A stretch of 64,000 nt of DNA from Thermoanaerobacterium sp. CMT5567-10 (GCF_030534315.2 NZ_CP130558.2:1974501-2038500); one strand, 5' to 3'; counted from the first letter of the stretch, positions 27,289 through 36,240 are shown. Translations and numbers: made by a program. The notes: generated from the letters alone by a model not told the origin.

Positions 27289-27535
27289 AAGTAGGTTCAC
27301 CTCTTTTGTTAAAATTGGGTTGCTACTTATATATTCGACATTTGGGGTGAACTTCCTTTTTTTATCTTTTAAAAAGTTAAGAATATCAAGCTATTTAAAA
27401 TATGAAATTCGCTCATTCTTATACAAACTTTATATTGGAATATATTTTCCTTTATAGATTTTTTATAAAAATAGATTTTTGTGCATATCAGTAAGAGCAG
27501 AAAAAGAGCAATAATCTAGGAAAAAGCGTGTAAGT

Positions 27536-29629
27536 TTATTTTGCCAAGATTCTAAGGGAGTTAAGCACCGCCAGCACAGTTACACCCACATCTGCAAATA
27601 CTGCTTCCCACATTGTTGCAAGACCCAATGCTCCTAAGGTGAGGACAGATAATTTAACGCCTAATGCAAAAATTATATTTTCTAAAACAATTTTATGAGC
27701 TTTCTTTGCTATTTTTATGGCGTCAACCAATTTATAAGGCTCGTCTGTCATCAGCACCACGTCTGCCGCTTCTATAGCAGCATCAGTGCCGATTTTTCCC
27801 ATTGCAATTCCGATGTCTGCTCTTGTTAAAGCGGGAGCATCATTTATTCCATCTCCAACAAAAGCTACTTTGCCTTTTAAATCAGTATTGCTACACAGTT
27901 CGTCAACGACATTAACTTTTTCATCAGGCAGAAGCTCTGAGTAAACACCATCAAGTCCTAACTCATTTGATATATATTCGCTTATTTCTTTTTTATCTCC
28001 GGTAAGCATTATGAGTTTTTCTACACCTAAGCTTTTAAGTGCTTTTACAGTATCTTTGGAGTCTTTTTTTATTGTATCAGATATGACGATGTATCCTGCA
28101 TATTTTCCGTCTACTGCTATATGGACAGCACTGTACGGTCTGACATCCTTAAATGCTATATTATGACTTTTCATCAATTTTGAATTTCCTATAAGGATTT
28201 CCTTATCATCGATAATAGTTTTTATGCCATTGCCGGCAAGCTCAACATAATCTTTTATTTTTCCTGCGTCAATTTCTTTGCCGTAAGCATTTATGATAGA
28301 TGATGCTATAGGATGATTTGAGTAGTATTCTCCGTATGCAGCATATTTAAGCAGCTCATCGCTTTTTAAAGGATTTTCTGCATTGATTTCTGTCACTTTG
28401 AAGGTACCTTCTGTCAATGTGCCGGTTTTGTCGAAAACTATTGTTTTAACATCATTTAAAGCTTCTAAGTAATTGCTGCCTTTTATAAGGATGCCGCTTT
28501 TTGACGCAGATCCGATGCCGCTGAAGAAACTTAACGGTATCGATATAACAAGGGCACATGGACATGATATGACTAGGAATACCAGCGCTCTGTAGATCCA
28601 ATTTGAGAAGTTCTCATTTAAAAGTAGAGGAGGGATTGTAGCTATAAATAATGCAGATAGTGTTACGATTGGTGTATAGTATTTTGCAAATTTCGTTATA
28701 AAATTTTCGGCTTGTGCTTTTTTATTGCCGGCATTTTCTATCAAATCAAGAATCTTTGATACGGTTGATTCTTTAAAGTTCTTTTCGACTTTAACGGTTA
28801 GAAGGCCGTTTTTGTTTATAAAGCCGCTTAATACATCAGAACCGATTGTAACTTCCATTGGCAAATATTCTCCTGTCAGTGATGATGTATCCACAAATGA
28901 TTTACCATCTATTACTTTTCCATCCAGCGGTATTTTTTCACCTGGTTTTACTAAGATGATATCGCCTATATTTACTGCTTCTGGCGGTACCCTTTTTATA
29001 TTATTTTCAATCTTTAAGTTTGCGTAGTCAGGCCTTATATCCATCAAATCTTTTATTGATTTTCTAGAATTGTCTACAGCGTAATCCTCAATAAGTGTGC
29101 CTATTTGATAGAAAAGCATGACGGATACGCCTTCTTCATATTTGCCGATTGCAAAGGCACCTATTGTGGATATGCTCATGAGAAAATTTTCATCAAACAA
29201 TTGACCTTTCAAGATTTTTTTGATGGACAGTGTAATTATCTCTCCACCTGAAATAATGTAGCTTATGAAGAAAAAGGATAACTTTGCGTATTCCGGAAGT
29301 TTAAAAATAACAGGCAAAACAAATAAAACTGCTGCAGATAGTAATTGCATGATTTTCCACTTAAAATGGCTGTCTTTGTCTTTTACGATCTTGCCTTCAA
29401 AATCAGAAATATGAATATTTGGCTCCACATCTTTTACAACTTTCTTTATAGTTTTATTTATATCATTTATCTTATTTATATCTTCTAATTCAACAGTCAA
29501 TTTTGTATTTATAAGATCTACATTGGCATTGCATATACCATCTATTTTTTTCACATTGTCTTCTATTTTTGCTGCACATACAGCACAGTCTAATCCTTCT
29601 AACAGAAATGTCTGCTTTGAGCCTTTCAT
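27536..29629 (-). CDS. cadA: Heavy-metal P1B-type ATPase (Cd/Zn/Pb efflux)
   Basis: Exports divalent heavy metals by ATP hydrolysis. An N-terminal HMA domain has a GLDCAVCAAKIE metal site. The core has the CPC motif (SCPCALVISIPL) in a membrane helix, the phosphorylation site DKTGT, the TGD loop MLTGDKKE and the hinge GDGINDAPAL. Start ATG 29629 follows TTGGAGG with proper spacing; an earlier ATG at 29662 lacks this. 697 aa is normal. The metal specificity (Cd/Zn rather than Cu) is inferred from CPC plus the CadC-type regulator upstream. Confidence 0.92.
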   Translation of the reverse strand: MKGSKQTFLLEGLDCAVCAAKIEDNVKKIDGICNANVDLINTKLTVELEDINKINDINKTIKKVVKDVEPNIHISDFEGKIVKDKDSHFKWKIMQLLSAAVLFVLPVIFKLPEYAKLSFFFISYIISGGEIITLSIKKILKGQLFDENFLMSISTIGAFAIGKYEEGVSVMLFYQIGTLIEDYAVDNSRKSIKDLMDIRPDYANLKIENNIKRVPPEAVNIGDIILVKPGEKIPLDGKVIDGKSFVDTSSLTGEYLPMEVTIGSDVLSGFINKNGLLTVKVEKNFKESTVSKILDLIENAGNKKAQAENFITKFAKYYTPIVTLSALFIATIPPLLLNENFSNWIYRALVFLVISCPCALVISIPLSFFSGIGSASKSGILIKGSNYLEALNDVKTIVFDKTGTLTEGTFKVTEINAENPLKSDELLKYAAYGEYYSNHPIASSIINAYGKEIDAGKIKDYVELAGNGIKTIIDDKEILIGNSKLMKSHNIAFKDVRPYSAVHIAVDGKYAGYIVISDTIKKDSKDTVKALKSLGVEKLIMLTGDKKEISEYISNELGLDGVYSELLPDEKVNVVDELCSNTDLKGKVAFVGDGINDAPALTRADIGIAMGKIGTDAAIEAADVVLMTDEPYKLVDAIKIAKKAHKIVLENIIFALGVKLSVLTLGALGLATMWEAVFADVGVTVLAVLNSLRILAK

Positions 29630-29684
29630 GTTATTTGCCTCCAAAACTATCCCTTCTTTCATATAAATTTAAGCCAAATAAAGG

Positions 29685-30050
29685 CTATTCTTCTATATGG
29701 CTGAATCCCTGGTCAAATATCTTTATGACGTGGTCGTCTGCAAGAGAATAGTATACGACTTTGCCTTCTTTTCTGTATTTTACAAGTTTGCTTTGCTTCA
29801 ATATCCTTAGCTGATGAGATACTGCAGATTGATTCATGCCAAGTGTCGCCGCAATATCGCATACGCACATTTCAGACTCAAATAAAGCACATAAAATTTT
29901 GATCCTTGTTGTGTCGCCGAATATCTTAAAAAGCTCAGCAAGGTCGTACAATTTTTCTTCTTCAGGCATTAATTTTTTTACTTTGTCAACAACATCTTCG
30001 TGTATTACAGTTATTTCACATACGTCATTGTTGCTCTTATTGTCTTTCAT
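29685..30050 (-). CDS. ArsR/SmtB-family metal-sensing repressor (CadC/CmtR-like)
   Basis: 121-aa winged-helix repressor released from DNA by metal. The recognition region is MNQSAVSHQLRILKQSKLV. Metal sites: the alpha3 motif CVCDI (SEMCVCDIAATL) and an alpha5 motif in the C-terminal helix, DDHVIKIFDQGFSHIEE (Asp, His and a later His/Glu). Both are intact. It is co-transcribed with cadA and should repress the pair through the palindrome in its promoter. Confidence 0.9.
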   Translation of the reverse strand: MKDNKSNNDVCEITVIHEDVVDKVKKLMPEEEKLYDLAELFKIFGDTTRIKILCALFESEMCVCDIAATLGMNQSAVSHQLRILKQSKLVKYRKEGKVVYYSLADDHVIKIFDQGFSHIEE

Positions 30051-30070
30051 AAAAACACCTCGATGATTGA

Positions 30071-30123
30071 ATATATGAATATTTGTTCATATATATTTTA
30101 TAATTTATTTCAGAATATGTCAA
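30071..30123 (-). promoter_or_regulatory. arsR-cadA promoter and operator
   Basis: On the minus strand TTGACA (30123-30118), 17 bases, then TAAAAT (30100-30095). Directly downstream the imperfect palindrome ATATGAA-N6-TTCATAT (within 30071-30094) matches the 12-2-12 style of ArsR/SmtB operators. Confidence 0.8.
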
Positions 30124-30238
30124 CTGCGTTTTATCAAGTAGTAGGAGAAAATAAAATAGAGAGTGTCATATGCTCATTATGGTTTAATGTGATGCTGTGC
30201 TATAATATATTTTAGTAATTCAGTTATGAGGGATAAAG

Positions 30239-31378
30239 ATGATGCGTAAAATAATCCATGTCGATATGGATGCTTTTTTTGCATCTGTGGAGCAACATGA
30301 TAACCCAAAGCTTAAAGGTAAGCCGGTTATAGTAGGTGGATTATCTGGTAGAGGCGTTGTGTCTACATGCTCTTATGAGGCCAGAAAATATGGAATCCAT
30401 TCAGCAATGCCTATGTACATGGCAAAAAGTCTATGCCCCAATGGCATTTTTTTGCCTGTAAGGTTTCAGCGGTACAGGGAAGTGTCTAAAAAAGTATTTG
30501 ATATTTTGTATGAAGTAACTGATATTGTGGAGCCTCTTTCAATTGATGAAGCATACCTTGATGTAACAGATATCGACAAAAATCCAGAAGATATTGCCAA
30601 GGAAATAAAAGAAAAAGTGCATATGACGACAGGGCTTACTGTGTCTGCAGGTGTTTCATATAACAAATTTCTTGCAAAGATAGCATCAGACTGGAATAAA
30701 CCGGATGGGCTTATGGTTATAACTGAAGATATGGTGCCTGATATATTGAGACCTCTTAACGTGTCCAAAGTATATGGCATCGGCGAGAAATCTTCTGAAA
30801 GGCTAAAAAAGATCGGCATAGAGAAAGTCGATGATTTACTGAAGTTAAGCGAAGAAGAGCTTACAAATATATTCGGAAAGTACGGTAAAGAGATATACGA
30901 CAGGATAAGAGGAATTGACTTAAGACCTGTCGAAACATACAGGGAGACGAAATCAATCGGCAAAGAGACTACACTTAAAGAGGATACTGATGATATTGAG
31001 CTATTATCAAAATATTTAGGTGGATTTTCAAGGACAATATCATTAGAACTAAAAAAAGAAAAACTTTATTGCAGAACTGTTACGGTAAAAATCAAGACGT
31101 GGAATTTTACAGTCCACACAAAAAGTAGAACATTAAATGAATATATAGATTCACCTGAGGATATTTACAATGTAGCATCATCTATTTTAAAAGAATCAAA
31201 TATTAGTCAGCCTGTAAGGCTTATTGGACTATCTGTCTCAAATTTAAGCACAATTAAGATAAAGCAGTTGTCGCTTTTTGATTCAGAAATTAGAAAAAAC
31301 ATAAAGATCGATAAGATAGTCTATGAGGTAAATAAAAAGCTTGGCGGATATTTTGTGAAAAAAGGAAGCGACATGTAG
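30239..31378 (+). CDS. dinB: DNA polymerase IV
   Basis: Y-family translesion polymerase, 379 aa. Catalytic motifs: DMDAFFASVEQ near the N-terminus (metal Asp) and SIDEAYLDVT (second acidic pair). The YGIHSAMPMY finger, helix-hairpin-helix region and little-finger domain are also present. Start ATG 30239 follows GAGGG. An extended -10 (TGCTATAAT, ending 30206) lies upstream. I saw no LexA box. A MATE pump gene follows 10 bases later. Confidence 0.93.
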   Translation: MMRKIIHVDMDAFFASVEQHDNPKLKGKPVIVGGLSGRGVVSTCSYEARKYGIHSAMPMYMAKSLCPNGIFLPVRFQRYREVSKKVFDILYEVTDIVEPLSIDEAYLDVTDIDKNPEDIAKEIKEKVHMTTGLTVSAGVSYNKFLAKIASDWNKPDGLMVITEDMVPDILRPLNVSKVYGIGEKSSERLKKIGIEKVDDLLKLSEEELTNIFGKYGKEIYDRIRGIDLRPVETYRETKSIGKETTLKEDTDDIELLSKYLGGFSRTISLELKKEKLYCRTVTVKIKTWNFTVHTKSRTLNEYIDSPEDIYNVASSILKESNISQPVRLIGLSVSNLSTIKIKQLSLFDSEIRKNIKIDKIVYEVNKKLGGYFVKKGSDM

Positions 31379-31388
31379 GGGGGTCAAA

Positions 31389-32756
31389 ATGGAGAAAAGC
31401 GAACATAAATTTAGTCTTCAAAAGGAAATATTAGAGTTGGCATGGCCTTCTATTACTGAGCAGATGCTTATAATGATGGTAGGCATGGTATCTACAATAT
31501 TTGTAGGACACATCAGCACTGCAGCTATAGCAGCAGTAGGCATGATTAACACGCTGGTGTTTTTCTTTCAATCGATCTTTGCAGGACTTTCTACTGGATG
31601 TACGGTAATCGTAGCGAGGCTTATAGGTGAAGAGGACGAAGACAATGCACGACTTGCAGTTATGCAGGCGCTTGTAATGTGCATCATAATATTTATAGCT
31701 TTTACTGTTTTTGGATATATATTTGCAGCTCCCATCATAAAAATGTTTTTTGGTACAGTTGCAAAAGATGTTTTCGAACTAGGCCTAATGTACTATAAGA
31801 TAATACTTTTAGGAATGCCTTTTGTCATAATAGACATTGTTTTAGGTGGAGCATTAAGAGGCGCTGGCGACACGAGAACGCCCATGTACATTACTGCTAC
31901 GATAAATTTAATAAGCCTCATTTTAAATTCACTTACGGTATTTGGCGTAAACATAGGAGGACATCAATTTATACCTGCATACGGCGTAAAAGGTTCTGCT
32001 ATGTCTGTCACTATAGCGAGGGTGATAGGCGGATTTATACAGCTTTACGTTCTTTACTTTGGAAAGAGGAAGATAAATTTAAGTGTACATGAAAAGATTC
32101 GATTAGACTTACCGATGATGTTTAGAATCGTAAGAGTGGGTATACCTGCATCGCTGGAACAACTGATAATGCAGGGTGGATTTTTAATACTGCAGGTTAT
32201 TGTCTCTACAATGGGTACAGCGTCTATTGCAGTGTATCAAATAGGTATGAATGCCAACAGCCTTGCATTTATGCCTATATTTGGGTTTCAGCTTGCTGCA
32301 ACATCCCTTGTAGGGAGAAGCCTCGGCGCTAGAAAAATAATGCTGGCGGAGACATACGGGAAACTATCAAATAAAATAGCCGTAAGGGTTATAACGGTTA
32401 TAGGAATTCTCATGTTTATCTTTGCACGTCAGCTTGCTGCACTTTATTCAACAGATCCTGAAGTCATAAGGATGGGGGCGGTCGTAATAAGGATATTTGC
32501 TGCTATAGAGCCAATGCTTGCTATAATGAACGTTTTATCAGGCGTATTAAGAGCAGCCGGCGATTTAATGTATATAGTTATAACTGCATTTGTAGGCTTA
32601 TGGCTTTTTAGAATCGCTATAGGATATGTGCTGGGCAAAACGATGGGCATGGGCATATATGGGATATGGATAGGCATATGCTTTGATTTTGTCGTTAGGT
32701 CTTTCATGTACACATATAGATTCAAGCAGGGAAAGTGGAAGTATCTGATGGTGTGA
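31389..32756 (+). CDS. MATE-family efflux transporter
   Basis: Twelve-helix cation-coupled exporter, 455 aa. Family features include ELAWPSITEQML at the start, GALRGAGDTRTPMY between the two halves and GVLRAAGDLMY at the equivalent place in the second half, showing the internal duplication of the family. Co-transcribed with dinB. Substrate unknown, probably drugs or organic cations. Confidence 0.9.
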   Translation: MEKSEHKFSLQKEILELAWPSITEQMLIMMVGMVSTIFVGHISTAAIAAVGMINTLVFFFQSIFAGLSTGCTVIVARLIGEEDEDNARLAVMQALVMCIIIFIAFTVFGYIFAAPIIKMFFGTVAKDVFELGLMYYKIILLGMPFVIIDIVLGGALRGAGDTRTPMYITATINLISLILNSLTVFGVNIGGHQFIPAYGVKGSAMSVTIARVIGGFIQLYVLYFGKRKINLSVHEKIRLDLPMMFRIVRVGIPASLEQLIMQGGFLILQVIVSTMGTASIAVYQIGMNANSLAFMPIFGFQLAATSLVGRSLGARKIMLAETYGKLSNKIAVRVITVIGILMFIFARQLAALYSTDPEVIRMGAVVIRIFAAIEPMLAIMNVLSGVLRAAGDLMYIVITAFVGLWLFRIAIGYVLGKTMGMGIYGIWIGICFDFVVRSFMYTYRFKQGKWKYLMV

Positions 32757-32793
32757 AACATGGGGATTCTATTGTTCATTTTTTATGAAATAG

Positions 32794-32822
32794 TTGCAAA
32801 TTGGCAAAAATAAATTTATTAT
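32794..32822 (+). promoter_or_regulatory. Promoter for the small membrane protein / trmL pair
   Basis: TTGCAA (32794-32799), 17 bases, TATTAT (32817-32822), about 30 bases ahead of the start codon. Confidence 0.45.
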
Positions 32823-32852
32823 AGTAGTATAAATAGACTGGGAGTTGATCTT

Positions 32853-33359
32853 GTGGATGTATTTATAGAAAAGCTTGTAAAAAAACAAAAGACCCCTAAG
32901 GACACATTGACGGCAGTTGGACTTATTGTGGCTTCATTGGTAGTTGTTTTTTTCATAATACCTATGATACCTTTTGTGAAAGGATTTCTCATCTTTTTCA
33001 TCGTCGCCATACCTTTTTTTGCGTATTACGTTATAAGATCGCAAAACATAGAATATGAGTACGCATATACTAATGGCGAACTGGATGTGGACAAGATAGT
33101 TGCAGAGAGCAGAAGAAAGAGGCTTTTAAGTGTTGACTGCAAAGACTTTGAAATTGTAGCAAAGGTATCAAGCGACAAATATTTGGAAGAGTATAAAAAT
33201 ATCCCAAATCGGATAGAAGCAGTAAGCTCTATGACATCACCAGATGTCTACTTTGCTGTATTTGAAAATGGAGGGAAAAGGACAATTCTCTACTTTGAAC
33301 CTGATGAAAAGATGATAGAAGCCATGTGGAAGTACATACCAAGAAAGTTTTTTAGATAA
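32853..33359 (+). CDS. Hypothetical membrane protein (DUF6106-like)
   Basis: 168 aa with a GTG start 8 bases after GGGAG. A short basic N-terminus, two adjacent hydrophobic helices (about 22-41 and 44-62), then a soluble C-terminal domain of about 100 residues with a conserved-looking NIEYEYAYTNGELDVDKI strand pair. No catalytic motif seen. The DUF6106 label is from memory. Nine bases upstream of trmL; no functional link is known. Confidence 0.75.
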   Translation: MDVFIEKLVKKQKTPKDTLTAVGLIVASLVVVFFIIPMIPFVKGFLIFFIVAIPFFAYYVIRSQNIEYEYAYTNGELDVDKIVAESRRKRLLSVDCKDFEIVAKVSSDKYLEEYKNIPNRIEAVSSMTSPDVYFAVFENGGKRTILYFEPDEKMIEAMWKYIPRKFFR

Positions 33360-33373
33360 CTGGAGGAATGCAG

Positions 33374-33844
33374 ATGCCCATCAATGTAGTATTGGTTGAA
33401 CCGGAGATACCGCAAAATACAGGGAATATAGCGCGGACTTGTGTCCTGACAGGGTCAAGGCTTCATTTAGTAAAACCGCTTGGATTTTCTTTAAGTGAGA
33501 AGTATTTAAAAAGGTCTGGGCTTGATTATTGGCCTTACCTCGACTTAAAAGTATACGAAAACATAGAAGAATTTTTAGAGTCCACAAAAGGCAGTAAGTA
33601 TTATTTAGCTACTACAAAAGGCAAGCATTTTTATCATGAAGTAAAGTACGAAGATGATTCATACATACTTTTTGGAAAAGAATCAGCAGGGCTTCCTCAG
33701 TGGCTTAGGGAAATGTACGAAGATGACTGTATAAGGATACCTATGAACGAGGTAAAGGCGGAGAGATCTTTAAACTTGTCAAATTCTGTAGCTATCGTAG
33801 TCTATGAAGCTTTAAAACAACTGGGCTTTCCCAATATGTATTAA
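33374..33844 (+). CDS. trmL: tRNA (cytidine/uridine-34 2'-O)-methyltransferase
   Basis: SPOUT-class methyltransferase that methylates the wobble ribose of certain Leu tRNAs. It has PEIPQNTGNIARTC at the start, the FGKESAGLP loop, and the knot segment IPMNEVKAERSLNLSNSVAI that binds AdoMet. 156 aa from ATG 33374, 6-7 bases behind GGAGG; the ATG at 33368 touches the Shine-Dalgarno and is less likely. Confidence 0.92.
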   Translation: MPINVVLVEPEIPQNTGNIARTCVLTGSRLHLVKPLGFSLSEKYLKRSGLDYWPYLDLKVYENIEEFLESTKGSKYYLATTKGKHFYHEVKYEDDSYILFGKESAGLPQWLREMYEDDCIRIPMNEVKAERSLNLSNSVAIVVYEALKQLGFPNMY

Positions 33845-33964
33845 TATAGAGTGCAGCTAAAAGTGGCATTTCTTTGGCAAATATATGAAATATATGTGAA
33901 ATGAGATAGCCAAAATAATGTATATGTAATTAAATAAAATTATTTTTTACTTAAAATAAATAGG

Positions 33965-33992
33965 TTGAATTTATCCTACATTAGGATATAAT
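33965..33992 (+). promoter_or_regulatory. phd-doc promoter with embedded palindrome
   Basis: TTGAAT (33965-33970), 16 bases, TATAAT (33987-33992). The palindrome TATCCTA-CAT-TAGGATA (33972-33988) fills the spacer and enters the -10, as expected for autorepression by the antitoxin. Confidence 0.75.
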
Positions 33993-34014
33993 AAAGGTAG
34001 GAGGTGCATAAAGC

Positions 34015-34257
34015 ATGAAAATTAATACGGAAAATATGGTTTCAATTACAGAGGCTAATCAGAACTTTTCGAAAGTTGCAAGGTTAGTAGACAAAAATGG
34101 TGTTGTGGTAATTTTGAAAAACAATGTGCCGAAATATGTTATAACAGAGTTTAAAGAATATAAAGATGAGCAGACTGCAAAAAATGAAGATATAGAAAGC
34201 ATCGCAACCCGGTTGATTGCTAAGCACCGGAAAGCTTTTGAGGAATTAGCTAAATGA
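34015..34257 (+). CDS. Antitoxin of Phd/YefM family
   Basis: 80 aa. The N-terminal Phd-type DNA-binding fold reads MVSITEANQNFSKVARLVDK followed by GVVVILKNNVPKYVI. The C-terminal tail is short and charged and would wrap the toxin. Good Shine-Dalgarno (GGAGGTG). Its stop overlaps the toxin start (ATGA). Likely represses its own promoter. Confidence 0.88.
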   Translation: MKINTENMVSITEANQNFSKVARLVDKNGVVVILKNNVPKYVITEFKEYKDEQTAKNEDIESIATRLIAKHRKAFEELAK

Positions 34258-34628
34258 TACGGTTAAGTGTCCCACAGATTGTACTAATGCATAGTATTCT
34301 GATTCGTGAGACTGGTGGGATTGACGGAATTCGTGACAGCGGGCTTCTGGACCTTGCTGCTAACGCACCTTTTCAAACTTTTGACGGTGTTTATGTATAT
34401 TCATCCATTGAAGAAAAGGCCGCACGACTTGGCTATTCAATCATACGAAATCATCCTTTTATAGATGGAAACAAGCGTATAGGGATGCTTGCTATGATGG
34501 TCTTTCTTGAATTGAATGGTGTACAGCTTAGTTGTACGGATCAAGATATTATTAATGCAGGTTTACAGCTTGCCAGTGGAGAAATGGATGACAAAGGGTT
34601 ATTGGAATGGATATTTCAACATAGATAG
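34254..34628 (+). CDS. doc: Doc/Fic-family death-on-curing toxin
   Basis: 124 aa. The Fic-type motif is HPFIDGNKRIGML (HxFxDGNKR), with the catalytic His. In Doc enzymes this site phosphorylates EF-Tu. The N-terminal part (ETGGIDGIRDSGLLDLA) matches Doc. All motif residues are intact, so the toxin should be active and held by the upstream antitoxin. Confidence 0.92.
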   Translation: MIRLSVPQIVLMHSILIRETGGIDGIRDSGLLDLAANAPFQTFDGVYVYSSIEEKAARLGYSIIRNHPFIDGNKRIGMLAMMVFLELNGVQLSCTDQDIINAGLQLASGEMDDKGLLEWIFQHR

Positions 34629-34959
34629 TTACAACTAATCGGACTTTATAAAAACAATACAGGTGGACTAATTGTTTGAACAGTTCACCTGCATATTTCA
34701 TTTAATTTCTTTTATACACCTTTTAATCTTGCTTAAGAAAGTTCACAAAAATTTTTGGCCGGACTATATGTCGCCGGTTACAGCACTTATATTGATTTTA
34801 GTTGCATCAATTATATAAAAGGAAGCTTTAAAAGATATTCAAGTACAGGAAGTTAAGATTATCTGTAAAAGTTTGTTGTTAATTACTTTTAAGTAAAAGA
34901 AGGCAGCAAGTGGATCGTTGATTTTGCTTTGAACTTTTATATGTCTTTATGGGACATGG
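34629..34959. other. Gap after phd-doc
   Basis: About 330 bases with no intact gene. A 10-bp stem CAGGTGGACT / AGTTCACCTG (34660-34691, one wobble) may end the phd-doc transcript, although its U-tract is poor. The rest is AT-rich and unrecognised. Confidence 0.5.
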
Positions 34960-35404
34960 ATGGAGTATATAAGTCGCACATTAAGTGCAGTAAATGATAA
35001 AAATGCCAAAAAAATAGTCTTGTTTTTATCAAGAAATAGAGAAAAAGAGTGGACGCGGCAGGAGATAATAAAGAACTGTAATTTGCCGTACGATGATAGA
35101 GAAGCTGAGAATAAGCTCCAAATGTTATTAAAAGGAGATCTCATAAGTGAAGGAAGCACAAGCATAAGGTATAAAGGCATGACAGATGACATATTTTATA
35201 AAGTATTTAGATACAAATATGAATAAGAAATAGAGAGTTTTCCGCTAGAGAAAATATCAGATGAGGAACGCGAAAAGCAGCAGATAGAGACATTAAAAAA
35301 ATTATATATTTTACTCACTTAATGGTTTTGAAGATGAGGCAAAAGAATATCTTAACGATAATGGAATAATGTATGCCGATGAAAATAGCTGGGTTATTAT
35401 GTGA
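34960..35404 (+). pseudogene. Decayed P-loop ATPase, C-terminal part (winged helix plus endonuclease-like end)
   Basis: The first 88 codons (34960-35226) read a winged-helix-like segment (EKEWTRQEIIKNCNLPYDD, then LISEGSTSIRYKGM). After a TAA the same frame continues EIESFPLEKISDEEREKQQ, and after a shift it resumes GFEDEAKEYLNDNGIMYADE up to TGA at 35402-35404. This order resembles the C-terminus of archaeal-type (ATPase_2-like) fusions in Firmicutes. The ATP-binding part is missing. The final codons and following hairpin recur as a second copy at 36241-36316. Confidence 0.45.
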
Positions 35405-35443
35405 TAATCCAGCTTTTTTTAGGTGCGCCAACATGGACGATGA
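35368..35443 (+). repeat. Direct repeat, copy A
   Basis: About 76 bases comprising the end of the ATPase remnant (MYADE-x-SWVI), a terminator hairpin and the first bases of a group II intron. Copy B at 36241-36316 differs at roughly a fifth of positions. The two copies bracket the yefM-yoeB module. Confidence 0.65.
35386..35420 (+). terminator. Terminator behind the ATPase remnant
   Basis: AGCTGGGTTAT, a 6-base loop, ATAATCCAGCT, then TTTTTT. An 11-bp stem with one wobble. It overlaps the remnant's stop codon. Confidence 0.8.
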
Positions 35444-35485
35444 CTTTGCGATAAAAGTTCTATGTGAGTAAGTTCGCGGCTAACT
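35423..35485 (+). mobile_element. Group II intron 5' end, relic 2
   Basis: GTGCGCCAACATGGACGATG followed by GCGATAAAAGTTC and GTAAGTTCGCGGCTAAC resembles the first about 60 bases of the intron at 13191. It starts 3 bases after a terminator. Nothing of the intron core or maturase follows. Confidence 0.5.
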
Positions 35486-35504
35486 GTTATTATTTTATTG
35501 TCTT

Positions 35505-35768
35505 TTACTGGTAGTGTGTCCACATCCTGTAGATTTTTACAACTCTTTTTTCTTCTAAAACTTCGTATATTATTCTATGCTGAATGTTTATTCTTCTTGA
35601 AAATTTTCCTTGCAAATCTCCTTTTAATTTCTCATAAGGAGGAGGATTTTGGTACGGATTTTCTTTTAATATCTTTAAAATTTCTTTTGCTTTTCCATCT
35701 AATCCACATTCTTCTAGCTTTTTTGCATCTTTTAAAGCATATTTCGAAAATTTTAGTTTATATCCCAT
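35505..35768 (-). CDS. yoeB: YoeB/Txe-family mRNA interferase toxin
   Basis: 87-aa RelE-fold toxin that cleaves mRNA on the ribosome. It has KFSKYALKDAKKLEECGL, YEKLKGDLQGKFSRRINIQHR and the terminal VKIYRMWTHYQ, all typical, with the conserved Arg/His pair and C-terminal Tyr/His. ATG 35768 follows GAGGA; the 8 residues before it are not family-like. It overlaps the antitoxin end by 16 bases. Confidence 0.9.
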   Translation of the reverse strand: MGYKLKFSKYALKDAKKLEECGLDGKAKEILKILKENPYQNPPPYEKLKGDLQGKFSRRINIQHRIIYEVLEEKRVVKIYRMWTHYQ

Positions 35769-36010
35769 CCTAAATCTTCCTCGTCTTTCCATTCGTCTAA
35801 CGGTGTTTTATCAGCTTCTATGAAACTTTCTTTTAAATTTGGTATTGACAATAAATACAAGGTTTCTTGAATTGCATTCCAGTCTTCTTCAGAAATTAAA
35901 ATTGCATTGCCTTTTCTAGAAGTTATTTGGATTGGTTCGCTGTACTTTTTAACTTGCTCAATTATTTTATATATGTTTTGCCTTACTTTTGTCACAGGCA
36001 TTATCTTCAT
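35753..36010 (-). CDS. yefM: YefM/Phd-family antitoxin
   Basis: 85 aa. The N-terminal DNA-binding domain is MPVTKVRQNIYKIIEQVKK followed by PIQITSRKGNAILIS. The acidic C-terminal half (SFIEADKTPLDEWKDEEDLG) should bind YoeB. ATG 36010 lies 8 bases behind AGAGGTG. Likely autorepressor through the palindrome in its promoter. Confidence 0.9.
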   Translation of the reverse strand: MKIMPVTKVRQNIYKIIEQVKKYSEPIQITSRKGNAILISEEDWNAIQETLYLLSIPNLKESFIEADKTPLDEWKDEEDLGWDIN

Positions 36011-36030
36011 ATAAATCACCTCTGTATATA

Positions 36031-36059
36031 ATTATAACGTACTTAAAAACGTACGTCAA
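36031..36059 (-). promoter_or_regulatory. yefM-yoeB promoter and operator
   Basis: On the minus strand TTGACG (36059-36054), 17 bases, TATAAT (36036-36031). The inverted repeat ACGTAC-N8-GTACGT (36037-36056) occupies the spacer, consistent with antitoxin autorepression. Confidence 0.8.
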
Positions 36060-36240
36060 TTGGCAATAGTAAAAATGTTTTTTTGTTTTCGATTATATAT
36101 GTCTTGTAATATTAGCTAATTATTTCAGAAAAAAATTTATTAATTTTGTTCCCGAAAAGATTGCTTAACAGAAAGACTAGACGATATGTTCAATGTGAAT
36201 ATTGTCTTGACATTTTATATTGTAAACCATAGAAAAAGCT

